Of a stretch of DNA of 64,000 nt, positions 12,256-24,111 are shown piece by piece (the stretch's first letter is position 1; every line of letters begins with the position of its first letter). The DNA comes from Aphrophora alni (Eukaryota > Arthropoda > Insecta > Hemiptera > Aphrophoridae), in NCBI GenBank assembly GCA_963513935.1, contig OY740769.1:34561120-34625119 (forward strand), read 5' to 3'. The notes below the pieces were generated by a model that ran no database searches, had not been told where the DNA came from, and saw only the letters and a list, made by a program, of their open reading frames with translations. Made by a program: the position numbers and the translations under genes.

Positions 12256-12424
12256 TCTTACCAAATTAACGATCGGAAAAATATTCAAAAAATCCAATTT
12301 GATCCAGAATTTACGCTAAAGAAACAAATAAGGAAGTGAAATTATTAGATCAAAAACTTTATCATTTTATTTTGACCAGAAAGTTGCATTTTCCTATTAT
12401 AATATAAAAAAAATATTTTTGATT

Positions 12425-12520
12425 TAGTCTTGTTTTATCGTTCTTTTCTGGTCTCCGTTGACCAACTCTTGTTCTTTTCTGAGGATGTTAGAGTATTCAG
12501 GGCTAGGGGTCATTATAATA
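12425..12520 (-). repeat. Repeat family alpha, reversed partial copy
   Basis: Carries ACCAACTCTTGTTC and TTAGAGTATTC followed by GGGCTAGGGGT, the reverse complement of the left half of alpha. Confidence 0.6.
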
Positions 12521-13916
12521 TACTATTTTCTTCCTTTTTTTACAAGGTGACAATGACAGAGAAATTTAATACCATTAAAGGTTTTTTGATTGTTTAACCG
12601 GTCGCCATTTAATATTGAAATAAGACAACGGTTTTTAGTTTGGGAGTTACTTTCTATAAACAAGATTTTTTTAATGAGGTGTTTACTTGATGGGGTTATG
12701 TATTTGAAAAATCTGAGTTACCCCAAAAACTTATTTTGGGATGGTAGTGAATTTACCTTATAATGTCACATATTTTTTTAAACCAAAAACCATTTCTAAA
12801 GTTTTAGCGTTCTCCCTTTTAAGGTTGAAAAGTTGAACCTTTCCGAGTTTTATTTTACACCCGGTGTTTATAGAAGTGCACTTCTAAATAATACCCGTTT
12901 GAAATGTCTGATGCCTCATAAACCATTTCTTTACATCAAATGTACAAGAGGTAAAGTTTGTAATAATCTAGAACATCGAAAAAGTATTGTTTTTTTTATA
13001 AGTTCAGAGATAATTACTGGTAATTGAGTAAGACCATAGACTCTAAAATTTTAGAATCTTTAAGACAAAATTATATATTAAAACTTATTCAACACGCAGT
13101 CCATTTTTATTAATCACAACATTGAAATTCATTTTGGGATCCAATACTCTGACTCTTTTAAATATAGACAATAGTATAAGCGACAATAAACTAAATGATT
13201 GTTTCTGTACAGCTTATTTGAGAAACCTTCAATTTTTTTAATTTAAAAGCGCTCTTATTTTTGTGGTTTGTTTGAAAAATTGAAAAACCGTAAACAGTGG
13301 GAAAGCTTGTACGAGTCGTAGTCAATTACTAGACTAATAATGAAACCAAGGATTCCCCGAACCATAAAAACATGAAACAAAACTAAGACTGTTATACATC
13401 CATCATGTTTAATAAACCGCCCTTATGTACATTTTGAATATATAGTCATCATACTTAGGGGTTACAACTAAACTAAACATTAACCTACAGTCTAGCCAGT
13501 TTCGGATATAATGAATAACTACATATATTGAAACATTAATTACAACCATTCATCATAAACTTGCCACCAGGTGACGACTGAAGCAGTGACGAATGTAGCA
13601 TGGAGACGAAGATGAGGACATCGGCTGTGCCCCCTTGGAATAAACAACCTGATCTTTTCAAAAAGGAGTGAAACATGAAAATATACTTTTTAAAACATTT
13701 TGCAAAAACAAAAAAACACAAAAAAACATTTAATGCGACCTTTGGCAGTCTCAAGCCTGTAAAACAAGCTTTAAGCTTCGAAACGCAGAAATTTTTTTAA
13801 ATATTTATAAGTATTCCTTACTTTGTAGTAATGTGGTCTAGTTTGGACTTCTTTTTCTTGTAATAAAATGTGCATGACAATAATGTAATCGTAATAAAAC
13901 AATTCTAAAACTTGTA

Positions 13917-14090
13917 AAAAAAAAAAAAAAAAAATGAATGACAGATAGGACACCCCTGCCATTGTCTGGCGGTCCGTCCCTGCGCGTGCGAGAGCAAAGG
14001 GTCTACTAATCCGGGCTCTTAAGGATGTTTTTCCTGGGGTAACTGACGGGATTTGAAGTGTCAATGCTCTTCAAACTGATAGCCTACCTG
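13917..14090. repeat. GC-rich island next to an A run
   Basis: A run of about 20 A (13917-13934 or so) is followed by about 120 bases that are far more GC-rich than their surroundings (CTGGCGGTCCGTCCCTGCG and neighbours). This looks like an inserted short retroposed sequence, but no ends or target duplication are visible. Confidence 0.35.
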
Positions 14091-15544
14091 GTACAATTAA
14101 TTAATATAATGAACCAACAAATGAGTACACTTTATCAAATTTTACAACACTAAACTATAAAATTTAAGAAAATATGAATATCAAATAAAATACACCAACA
14201 AATAACGTTATCACCCAGAAATATAAGTTAAAAATTACTTTTAAATCAATAAAAAACAAAAATGAATCACACAAATTATAACGATTTAAAACACACAGAA
14301 ATTGAACTGAGAATATATTGTATAATTATATAAAATATGGAATAAACAATGCATTATGACTTGTTTCAAATCTCATAACTAGATTTATTAGTTTTGTTTC
14401 TTGTTTCAAGGAATTCTTGTTTTCTCATTGTGAATATCGCCACAGTACTCCTTGGACATTTGAATTAGCAATAGTGTTTTTTTAATGATCAGTTCTTTCT
14501 CTTATAGAAAACAAAACTAATATAATAATTATAGTCACAATTAAAAGAGAAATAAACTATTCATTATACATGTTTTGTAAAACCAACGTGAATACGTTTT
14601 TTGAAAATCGCAATGTCAAATGGATCCCATTTTAACGGTTTAATTAGAAGAAGTTTTTTTTGCCATTTTAAATTTTATTACTAAAACTTTAATACTTCTC
14701 AAATTTCAGTCACGATATTAAAATCCTGTATTTAGAGATTGTGTTTTAATATACACATATGCCTAAATCGGTTATTACTGGACATATTTTCTTCCAGACT
14801 TTCTATTTATTACGACTAACTAAACATATAGTATATTAATTTTGTCAACATGAATCATTCTGTATGTCATCTTGGCAGGATGAATGTTGGCCTACTAAAT
14901 AAAACTTCTCAGGATGTACAACTACAATACAAAAACAAAATCAGATTTCATGTATTTCGATCACAATTTAGAGAGGCTATTTTTGGGACACCTAGTATAA
15001 ATGGCAATTTATTTTCTTGTTGTTTAAACGGGGAAAACCTCCGGGTATCATCTCCTTAAAAATTAGTTGTGGGTTCATCATGGTACTTACCCAGATCCAT
15101 CACACACTGTATAGAAGCAGATCATCTAAATGTATTGCTCAAAATAAACTATAAGTGAACTCCTGAAGCTAAATTAACTGAAACCCATCAGCAGAAGTTA
15201 AAAGTTTTCGATAACGGAGATATCTGGCAGAAGTTAAGACAATGCTAGGAGTGGTAAAATAGTTTACTTAAATCAATTATGTACCTCCTAGCAGAAATCA
15301 AATTATCGTAATAATGTACGAAAATCTTTGAGACACTAAACCACAAGAGACAAGGCCAATGTTTAATTTGTAATAATTAAAGATGATGATATCATCAAAA
15401 CGTTGTCTTGTTAGCAAGAAAGTTTTCTTGTAATATTTTACGAACCAAGTACCAAAATTTGAATTTTTAACCTTAATTAACGTTTAAAGCTAAAAACGTT
15501 TTGATCTCTTGGTCTTGATCTTATTGCTTTATATAAAAAAAAGA

Positions 15545-15725
15545 AGATAAAATAAAGACCCCTAGCCTTCGAATACTCTAATACCGTCAGGATCGGAAAG
15601 GAACAAGAGTTGGTTGAGAGAGACTGCATAAGAAAGATGAACGAGAGAGATTTAATCCAAGACTACAAGAAAAAAGTGGAGATACAGATTACCAAGCCCG
15701 TTCATTAAAATGAGCCACTGAGGGA
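15545..15725 (+). repeat. Repeat family alpha, near-complete copy
   Basis: AAATAAAGACCCCTAGCC, then a TACTCTAATACCGTCAGG segment, ACAAGAGTTGGTTGAGAG and ATCCAAGACTACAAG in order. No coding frame. Confidence 0.65.
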
Positions 15726-16178
15726 TTTTTGACAATGAAATTTCAAATGGTAAACTTACATTTTACAAATGGAATAATACAAATTATGAAGCAAATTTTT
15801 GTTAGTAAATATTTAAGAACGTATAACGTACATACAATTGATTGTTGCATCATACTAAATTAATATTCTTTCAATTAGAACATTTGATATACCTATGACA
15901 CACCCCATTTTTTCCAGTAGGCTATAAACATTGTCTTAACGTACCTTAACGTATGTAGCTACGTCCTGAGATTCCTCAAGTTATTACTTCAACAATTGAC
16001 CACCAAACTAATATATTAATAAAGCTGTAATGACCTAAACTAATCTATAATTGTTTAGTAAATATGAGGCATTGTGGTTGAGACCATGGTGTGGATAAAA
16101 GATAGTTCCGTGCCTTATCAGATAGCACATGACACGATCATCAGGTTATAAGATATCTCATCAAACATTGTTCCTCAG

Positions 16179-16186
16179 TATATATA
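16179..16186 (+). promoter_or_regulatory. TATA box of gene 3
   Basis: TATATATA 39-46 bases upstream of the start codon. GATA-like sites (CTTATCAGATAG) lie about 65 bases further upstream. Confidence 0.6.
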
Positions 16187-16224
16187 GCGAAGAGTGTTCG
16201 TTATATATTATTTGAAAAGACAAC

Positions 16225-16278
16225 ATGACGATCAAGAAGTTGGCTTTGTTTGCTGTGGTTTTGCTGTCCATTCATCAG
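16225..16278 (+). CDS. Gene 3 exon 1: signal-peptide exon
   Basis: Eighteen codons, MTIKKLALFAVVLLSIHQ, ending CAG|GTACGT in phase 0. It has the lysine-rich start and hydrophobic core of a signal peptide. Cleavage probably falls after ITA at the start of exon 2. The next downstream phase-0 exon of fitting character is at 23481, so the pairing spans a 7.2-kb intron and is inferred. Confidence 0.75.
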
Positions 16279-16879
16279 GTACGTGCAATATCCTTTGTTC
16301 TGGTAACCAATGAATATTCGTCCAAATATGAACCGTTTCATATTCTGTAATAAGTTGTTTTAAGGGATGACAAATTTCTGTATTATAGACAATTATTGTT
16401 TAGAGCTAAATGCATTTCAGGTGAATCTCCCATAGAATAATTAGTCTTTGAAGAAAAACAAAATCGTGAAAGGTTGGATTGAGGTTGAAAGTAGGATGAG
16501 AACTTCAACTAAATTTCAGCACATATACAACCATAGCCAACAAGAACCATCCATTTATACAGATCACTTTATTTATTTTAGACAACTTTAATTTAATAAA
16601 AACATTAAATATAAATAAACATGTGGTGTAATAGAAATAGTTAATAATTCATAGCTTCATGCCTGTGTCGATATAATGTTAAAAAGAACAAAAAATTATG
16701 ATATTTAAAATGGCTAAAATATTTATTTTAAATACTTAAACAAATCGACTGTGCTTTATTTAGTACCAACCCTCCCCTTACAAAAGATAACACAAATTTA
16801 ACTTTACCAACAGGTATTTGGGATCCGGCTCACTGCACCGTAGTCAATTTAGGCTTCTTTTCGCTGTTGATATCAAATT

Positions 16880-17095
16880 ATAAAAATAAGATATAAGAAA
16901 AGAAACCCCTAATCCTCGAATACTATAATAATGACAGGGTCGGAAAGAAAACAAGATTTGGTAAAGAGAAACTTGATAGGAAAGATAAAAGAGAAGGATC
17001 TAACCCAAGTCTACGCGAAGAAAGATGTAGGATCCAGCTAGGGTAGCTCGGGATTGCCACAACTATATTCACTATAATTGAGCCCCTAGGGGTTA
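16880..17095 (+). repeat. Repeat family alpha, near-complete copy
   Basis: AAACCCCTAATCCTCGAATAC, then GACAGGGTCGGAAAG, GGATCTAACCCAAGTCTAC, GATCCAGCTAGGG and a CGGGATTGCCAC block, ending TTGAGCCCCTAGGGG. Confidence 0.65.
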
Positions 17096-18559
17096 TATGC
17101 ATATACAGGTTGGCTGAAAATAAACTACCAACCCCATCTTTTTTTAATATATAAGATATTTGAATTCTATTTGCTTCGAATCTCTTCAAGTAAGACAGGA
17201 AACCTAAAGAATTAAAGATTTAAGTTATTTTATTGATGTTAAGTTGGGGGAAGGGGGTTGCTCAAAAATTTCAAGTGGTACTATATCCTATAGGCTTACC
17301 TCATTTTAAACGAATTTACGAGAAAAAACAAAAGTGGGGGAAAAATACTCTGGTCACCCAAAACAAAATGGCGGTCAAAAGAACTAATTTATTTTGGAGG
17401 CTAGATAAAAAATTAATACAATCAATACATCTTCTTGTATGACATTAATGTGTTTTTATCTCATATTAAATGGTCAAATTATTCTCCATTTACCTTTATG
17501 AAGTAGTAGTCTTTGTTCAAACACGTTTTTAAAAGTTTATTTTGTTCATCTTCTGCTGTCTGTTACTATCCGTTCTCTTAAATGGTGATTTAAAAAATTC
17601 TCCACAAAACAAAGAGGTCTTGTATATGAACCAGTGAACCAAAATTTAGAAAAATCTAATGTCTTGCATTCTCAGTCGATCTTCTGTACTATTCTAGCTT
17701 CGTAAATTTTGGCCACCATTTATTATTGATATCTAGAATTTATTTTCTATATGTCATTTTTCTTCTCTCACAGAGCCTTTTAAATTGAGGTATCACAAGC
17801 TTTTTCGAGCTATTTGAAATTTTTGAACAACCCTCGTCCCCCAGCCCTAAATTAAAATAACATAAATATCTTTATTTTTATGTTGGCTCTCTCACTTCAA
17901 GAAATTTCCGCAAACGAAATTCAAATATCTTATATATTTTAGAAAATAAGAAGGCTGGTAGTTTCTTTTAAGTCACCCTGTACATAGACACGCACGCGAA
18001 ATAATAAAATAATAATATGTACACAAATAATAAATAATAAATAAAAATAGCTTTGAAAAGAAGTAAACGAGTTTCGAAAATTCATGAAAAGAAATCCTTG
18101 TTGTTTGTCCGTATATATTTTCTTTTTCTTAACTACAGGTCAATCATTTATCCTTTGTACATGCCCCAGAAAACTTAATCACATAACTTTTGTGTGTATT
18201 CCTATATTTTGTTCTTTGTACATTTCTTGCAGTTATTATATTAGTCCTAATTCTCCATACACCATCCTTGCAAACTTATCCAACCACTTTTTAAAACTGT
18301 TACTCCTCTTTGACACCTCATCCCCCCATAGAAATAAACATTCAGATTACTCCTAACTCTAGCATTAAAAAAAAAACAAACAAAAACACACTCTTAACAC
18401 CCTATAGATAAATAAATAATTAAATTGTAAAATATGTAGTATCTTCAATAAAGGAAAGAAAGGTTTTGATCTATTAACACCTAACATTAACCTATTTTCT
18501 TTTATGCTACAATTAGAGGTTTTAAACTTAAACAAAATGCCAACCTAACAACAGAGACC

Positions 18560-19240
18560 ATACTGCAATTTTGAATTATGAGAGAATAACATACATTTTT
18601 CATTATGTACAATGGATACATATATTTTATTTAATAGATATTCCAGACGACCACATATTTATTTTTAAATTTTGCATGCCTTATCCAATTACAATTCTCA
18701 TTGATAGTTACACCTAGGTATTTAATGGCATAAACTTGATCATTCTACAATCAGTCATTTAACATACAAAAAATTTCAACAGCATCTTTAGAAACAACAC
18801 CTAACTGTTCGGCTAAATCTTACATATTTAGATTACGTATTTAGCATTATTTTATTGACTGTAAACCAATATTTCAATTTATCAAGGTCATCTTGTGTCG
18901 TACTTGAATTGTTTGTAAATAGTTTGAAGAAAAATTTAAAGCCGTGTCATCTGTAAACAAGGCAATGTCCTATTGAACCTACCGATACAAACATTATTAA
19001 TGTAGACTAAAAATAAATTTATCCAAGGACTGATATCCCACAATAACAGCTAAGACTTTCTATAAACCTCATTAACAAACCAGTTATGTATGTAGTTCTT
19101 AAGCCTGTTTCAAACCTATACCATTAAACCACTTCCTTCTACGAACTTTCTAATAAAATATCATGTTCAAATGGATCAAAAGTATTTGTCATATCAGCAA
19201 AAATACTAGTTACGCATAACGTTTCATTAATAAATAAATT
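18560..19240 (-). pseudogene. Degenerate non-LTR reverse-transcriptase fragment (CR1/Jockey superfamily type)
   Basis: Minus-strand translation in shifting frames shows a reverse-transcriptase palm. FADMTNTFDPFEHDILL comes first (family form FADMTKAFD-EHDILL), then ESLSCYCGI, then YINNV-like and LFTDDTAL (family FADDT; here the first catalytic pair is kept as F-T-D-D). These are followed by DDLDKLKYWFTVNK and AIKYLGVTINENCNW, the usual region after the catalytic motif. Stops and frameshifts interrupt it throughout. It is a dead 5'-truncated copy inside the intron of gene 3. Confidence 0.75.
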
Positions 19241-19404
19241 CATCATTAAGCACTTCCTCAAGAACGAGTATTTAAAATTACAACAAAATTGTTCTTTTTA
19301 ATTGGGTACGTGTCTCACAAATCGTGATTATATTTTGGTCATATGGTAAAAAGGATAAGTTTGAAATTAGTGGTTGTGTATATTTTTTAAATTTTTTTAT
19401 CCAA

Positions 19405-19800
19405 AGAGGGGGGAAATGCTCATCCGCACCATCAGTGGCCCAGCGAGACCGACTGGTGTGTGGGGCTGTACCACCTGTACGAACTACTAAAACCCTTCCT
19501 CTTTTATCTAAACCTCGTTCAGATTTCCATCCTGGACCCGCGTTAGCATTACTCAAGATGGCTGTTCTTCGCCAGATTGGCGTTTGCTCTGTTCTGCTAA
19601 TGCTGCTGTTGCTTCACGTGTTTTGGTCGTCGACCGGACCTTTCTGTTTCTTCGTGCGTAAAATCGTCTCCACATACGATTGTATATAGTTACGGCGTCC
19701 CAGTTATCCTCCTTCTTCAGCATATGCTCTACCATGTTTTCGGGGGTGAATTGTCCGATCATTTCTATCAGTACTCCTCTTTGTAGGCTCCATTGGTTGT
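19405..19800 (-). pseudogene. C-terminal fragment of a non-LTR retrotransposon ORF2
   Basis: Minus strand reads QWSLQRGVLIEMIGQFTPE then NMVEHMLKKEDNWDAV. After a one-base frame change it continues NYIQSYVETILRTKKQKG. The pattern TPE-x-(M/L)V-xx-ML-xx-E-x-W-x-AV followed by a Y-V-E-x-(I/V)-LR segment is familiar as the extreme C-terminus of R1/LOA/Jockey-type ORF2 proteins. This is recognised by eye and the clade is not certain. The DNA is more GC-rich than its surroundings. Confidence 0.6.
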
Positions 19801-22384
19801 GTATAGTTATAATTTTATTTTTATTAGCATTTAGAATTCACCCAAAGATTTTTTTTAGTAAAGCTATTATAAGTTTTCAGCGCTATCAAATTTCAGGGCC
19901 TCATTTCAGCTAGTTTCCTATTGTTGATTCAGACTGTGAGTAAAATATTCTTTGCCTGTTGTTTCTACTTCTGTTGTGGAATTGGGTAAACATTCATCCT
20001 TACTAGATGATACTTAGATATAGTTTTTTAATGTATTACTATTCTTGAAATATTTGTATTGTTTTGTCTCATTTTTAAACATTTAACATGCTTTAAGTGA
20101 GATATTTTCATGAGCAAGAAGCAATTTATTAAAAACGAATATTTAAAAAAAATTAAACTGTGTAACAGACTTTTGTAAAAATTAAATAAATTGAAATAAA
20201 AGACTTCGTTTCTGTGGTATTAGAGTTTTTTTTTTTTTTTTTTCATTTAAACCAATTTAAATGTTGGCCTACCATATTAAGCACTTTCCCTAATTTAGGC
20301 CAAATGAAAAGTGTAAATATTTTATTTTAAATAATAAAATAGGTTTTAGTGAAGTTCACCCACTCTTGAAAAAAAAAAGGTAAAATAATACTTTAGTGGT
20401 TAATGATAAAACTCATATTAAATCATTTTTCGTTATATTACATAAAGTGTACTTTTGGTTTGCAAACACGACTGCTTAATTCAGCACTATAAATTTACCT
20501 GTAAATATCACTTTTATTCGCATATACATTGTGGGGAAAAGTAAAATAACCACCTGATCGTTAAATCACCTCTCGTGCAACTAAGTAAATATTACACAAT
20601 ATATAAATACTGTGAAAAAATGTTAATTTTTATATTAATATTTATATTGAAAAATCAAAATAAACAGGAAAACTTAAATTGGAATATTATGATAAAATTT
20701 ATAAAACATAAATTTCAAATTTAACAATATTTTTAAAAGTCAAAGTCGCTGGTTATTTCTTATACAACACAGACAGGCCTATATATTGTTTTAGAAATCT
20801 GTTCGTAAGGTATAAGAGCAAACGTTTTAAGCAAAAATATATGTTCAACTGAAATATATTATAAATTAGAAGCAGAGCTATAAATCAAATTGATGGATAT
20901 AGTATATCTCATAAACTGTTCAAACAATAAAGTAATATTCAATATCACATACATTTTTCCAAATTTTTAAATAGATCCGTTAAGAAAAACATACATTAAA
21001 TTTTCTTAAAATTCAATCCAAAAATGTTGTTTAAATGTTTTTTAACAATAGACGACTAAATCTTAAAATTTTCTGTGTTTACAATAACCAGAAAATACAA
21101 ACATCTATGTATTTATAAGTATATAACTTCAGTCTCTAAAACAACCAATCAGAACGTAGTTTAACGGTCATGATCAGTGAATATTTTATAATCTGGACTT
21201 TAATTTCTATTATAAGTGGGATTGGAATAACTAATTTTGCACAATTAACTGAAATTAATAATATCTACTTTTCCGTTTACCTTTTCTAGAAAAACGTTAA
21301 AAATATACCATATCTAAATTTATATTGTTTCAAATATATCCATTAAAAAAATTCCTTATTTTAAAAATTTGTTTTGCTCTGATGTTTTTTCTATTATTAT
21401 TGGCTTACCGAACAAGAATCACAAAGGAATGACTGATTTATCTCAAATTTGGTGAGGTTATAAATTGAATGAACATGAAGCCTTATTCATATGTTCTACA
21501 AATAAAATTGGAATCCTGTCATAAAAAAATAAACTACAAAAACATCGCACTAACTTTCTCATTCACCCTCCCTCAAAATCAAATAAAAATGAATCTTAAC
21601 TACTCACCACCAAAAAGGTCAGTTCTGTGACTGTCAGTTAAATTAACCATAGACGTCTCCTTTTAATATATATAAATAGGGCCCAAACAAGCAAGTGTCA
21701 TGAACTACCCCAAAGCGTAAATAGTATTGATTATAATCGAGTTTTGTTGACGGGCATTAAGATTCTCTTTTACCAAATGTTCCTTGACTGTCGTTATATT
21801 TCAACGCGGATGGGTTGTGCAGATAGACCAACAAAATTTAAAACAAATAATTTGGAATCAGGGGACCTTTCCACCGATATATCTGCAAAAAATCTAAATA
21901 CATTTTTGATTCCATCACATAACTTTCTCTACACTAGTGTATATCTGAGCAAGTAAAAGAATAGAAAAAGTCAATTTATTCAAAAACGTTTTCCGCTTAA
22001 CCGTATATCCTTCGTCTATGGACACAAAATTTCTTCAATATTTGTTTATCGTTTGTTTTGTGAAAAGTTTAATGTAAAATAAATACAAGACCTAAATTTG
22101 TACTCCATCAAACATTTCGTATTCAGTTAGAGTATTCAAACCAAGATTGGGTCGAAGACTGTATTACAGATTTTGAATTTAATCCACTAAATAAACTTGT
22201 ACACTTCCGTTCTAATAAGAGAAATAATCATTAGGCCCTAAGGAAAATTGACACTAGGCAAAATTGATTTTTTGTCACGTCATTCTATTTCTGTTAGATT
22301 GCTGCATCAGGAACAGATATCTAACCTGAATATTGTATTTGAGGCCGTGTTAGATAAAATATCAATAACAAAAAATGTATTGGC

Positions 22385-22600
22385 ACCGTCATGGTTCTTA
22401 CCCAGCTTAATGTAATACAAGGAGATCCTCTAAACTAATACTCTAAAGGGAATATTTCAGCCTTGTAGTAAATGATAAATTGTATTGGAAGATCAAGATT
22501 CTTACTCAGTATACGTAATACAGGGCAAATTCATTGAAAACAGTTATTGCACAGGTTTTCTGAATCTCACAATTGTGTATTTGGTGGGAGCTGATGTAAG
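22385..22600 (+). repeat. Repeat family beta, partial copy
   Basis: Shares GGTTCTTACCCAG, GAGATCCTCTAAA, TAAATTGTATTG and CACAGGTTTTCTGAATCTC with other beta copies. Confidence 0.55.
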
Positions 22601-23480
22601 ACAAAAATACAAAACAATATTTTTTTATAATTTAAAAATATATAGGCCTAGTCTCTAATGATCCAAACTAAACATATTGACCGTCATCTCTCCAATCGTG
22701 ACTGGAGGTAAAAAAGAAAAACCTTAAGTCATGGGTTATGGCGTTTTATAAAAGACATAAGTGTTATAAATCGATTTTTCCAAGCTAATTCAACTTTTGC
22801 TCAAATGTTAAAATAAATTATCCAAAACGAATTTACAGTAAACAGGTGACAGGAAAGTACAGACCGCTATCAAAATTAGATTTAATGCTGAAGCATTCAT
22901 AAACATTATGGATTTTATAACATCGAACTACTTTATTCATAAATGTTTCATAATTTATAATTTTCACTCCTATATATATATCAATGTGGACCAAAATAAA
23001 AACAATTCGAGTTAGTTTTGATATCTACTACTACTCCTAACTGCAGAATGTTTTCATTCGTACTACCATTTCTTGAAAAAAATTGTCTCTGTCAATTTTA
23101 ACCCTCAACATATTTTTCGCCCAAACTTAATAACTTCATGAGACAAGCATCCCACATTAAATTTTAAGAATAACCTCAAAAAATTCCACAGACAGATAAA
23201 CACCATTCCGAAATGGTGTAATTTTTTTCTTAAGGTCTCAGAACAAAGAGAACCAGAGTAAACACGAGATCAAAATTCGAGTACCCTAATAATAGCTTCC
23301 TACGTAAAGGGAATCTAAACTAGTTTATATGTGTAATACAATATTGTTTTACAGAAACTGTAAACTTTATCGGTACTACATTCTGGTCTGGTTGTTGTAT
23401 CAACACATACGATCATAAAATGTATGAGTAAACTAATTTTTAAAGTCAATTAGAATTAAATTACTATTGGTTGTTTTCAG

Positions 23481-23912
23481 ATAACAGCAACCGAAGTTTC
23501 TGATGAAGATACTTTCACAGACAAGAAAGAAATACAAACGGAAGAGGAAACACAAATTCAATCAAATTTACCTCAGTATCATTCTTACTATGACCCTTAC
23601 TACGGTTACTATCCTTCTCCTCCCCCTCCCCCTCCAGAATTTGAAAATATGACATACTATCCAAATTACAATGGAACCAACATCCGTCCAGGTGGTATGG
23701 GCTTCAACCCAATGTACTCAATGATGCCTATGATTGCCGAAGGTGCTATGGATGGAATCGGATCATCAAACTCAACAACCTACCCACTACCACCTTATGG
23801 TTATATGCCACCGCTACCACCACCACCTCCAATGTATCCACCAATGCATCCTGCAGAATACAATCCTGAAATGGAATCCGAGATTCATGATATTGAAGTA
23901 GAAGAATTGTAG
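23481..23912 (+). CDS. Gene 3 exon 2: Tyr/Pro-rich secreted protein with acidic tail
   Basis: No family recognised. The exon starts ITATEVSDED after TTTTCAG and runs 143 codons to TAG, giving 161 aa with exon 1. The chain begins with an acidic segment rich in Glu, Asp, Thr and Gln. A tyrosine-rich stretch follows (YYDPYYGYYPS, about residues 54-64), then a run of six prolines. A Gly/Met/Asn segment with GGMGFNPMYSMMPM comes next, then a second proline run (LPPPPPMYPP), and a strongly acidic C-terminus ending EVEEL. Sequons NMT, NGT and NST are present. Low complexity with Tyr and Pro is typical of extracellular matrix or coat proteins; this is inference. No canonical AATAAA was seen close by; AATATA occurs at 24008-24013. 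Confidence 0.8.
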   Translation: MTATEVSDEDTFTDKKEIQTEEETQIQSNLPQYHSYYDPYYGYYPSPPPPPPEFENMTYYPNYNGTNIRPGGMGFNPMYSMMPMIAEGAMDGIGSSNSTTYPLPPYGYMPPLPPPPPMYPPMHPAEYNPEMESEIHDIEVEEL

Positions 23913-24073
23913 AATGTAACTAAACATTTGGTTAACTATGCAATTGTTTTAAAAAAAACATGCTCCAACATTATCTTCGAAATTGTATAAAAATAATTTA
24001 CTGTTGAAATATAATTCTTATATTCAAATAATATCAAAAATTAACAGATAACAGATTTACATTGTTTTTGGTC

Positions 24074-24075
<2 letters not shown>

Positions 24076-24107
<32 letters not shown>
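24076..24107 (+). repeat. T homopolymer (about 32)
   Basis: Uninterrupted T run about 165 bases after the gene 3 stop codon. Confidence 0.9.

Positions 24108-24111
<4 letters not shown>

Larger units (their letters stand above)
11460..16170. other. Intergenic region between genes 2 and 3
   Basis: No supported gene. It contains a beta-repeat fragment (12055-12255), reversed alpha (12425-12520), a GC-rich island beside an A run (13917-14090), a possible repeat motif at 15391-15425 and an alpha copy (15545-15725). The frame at 14850-15059 has no recognisable features. Confidence 0.6.
16279..23480 (+). other. Long intron of gene 3, with retrotransposon debris
   Basis: Donor GTACGT, acceptor TTGTTTTCAG. 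It holds an alpha copy (16880-17095), reverse-transcriptase remains (18560-19240), a second non-LTR fragment (19405-19800) and a beta fragment (22385-22600). No other coding exon is supported inside it. Confidence 0.6.

Noticed and set aside
14850..15059. 69-aa plus frame as a possible second exon or small gene
   Set aside because: No acceptor of quality in frame, no signal peptide, and no promoter.
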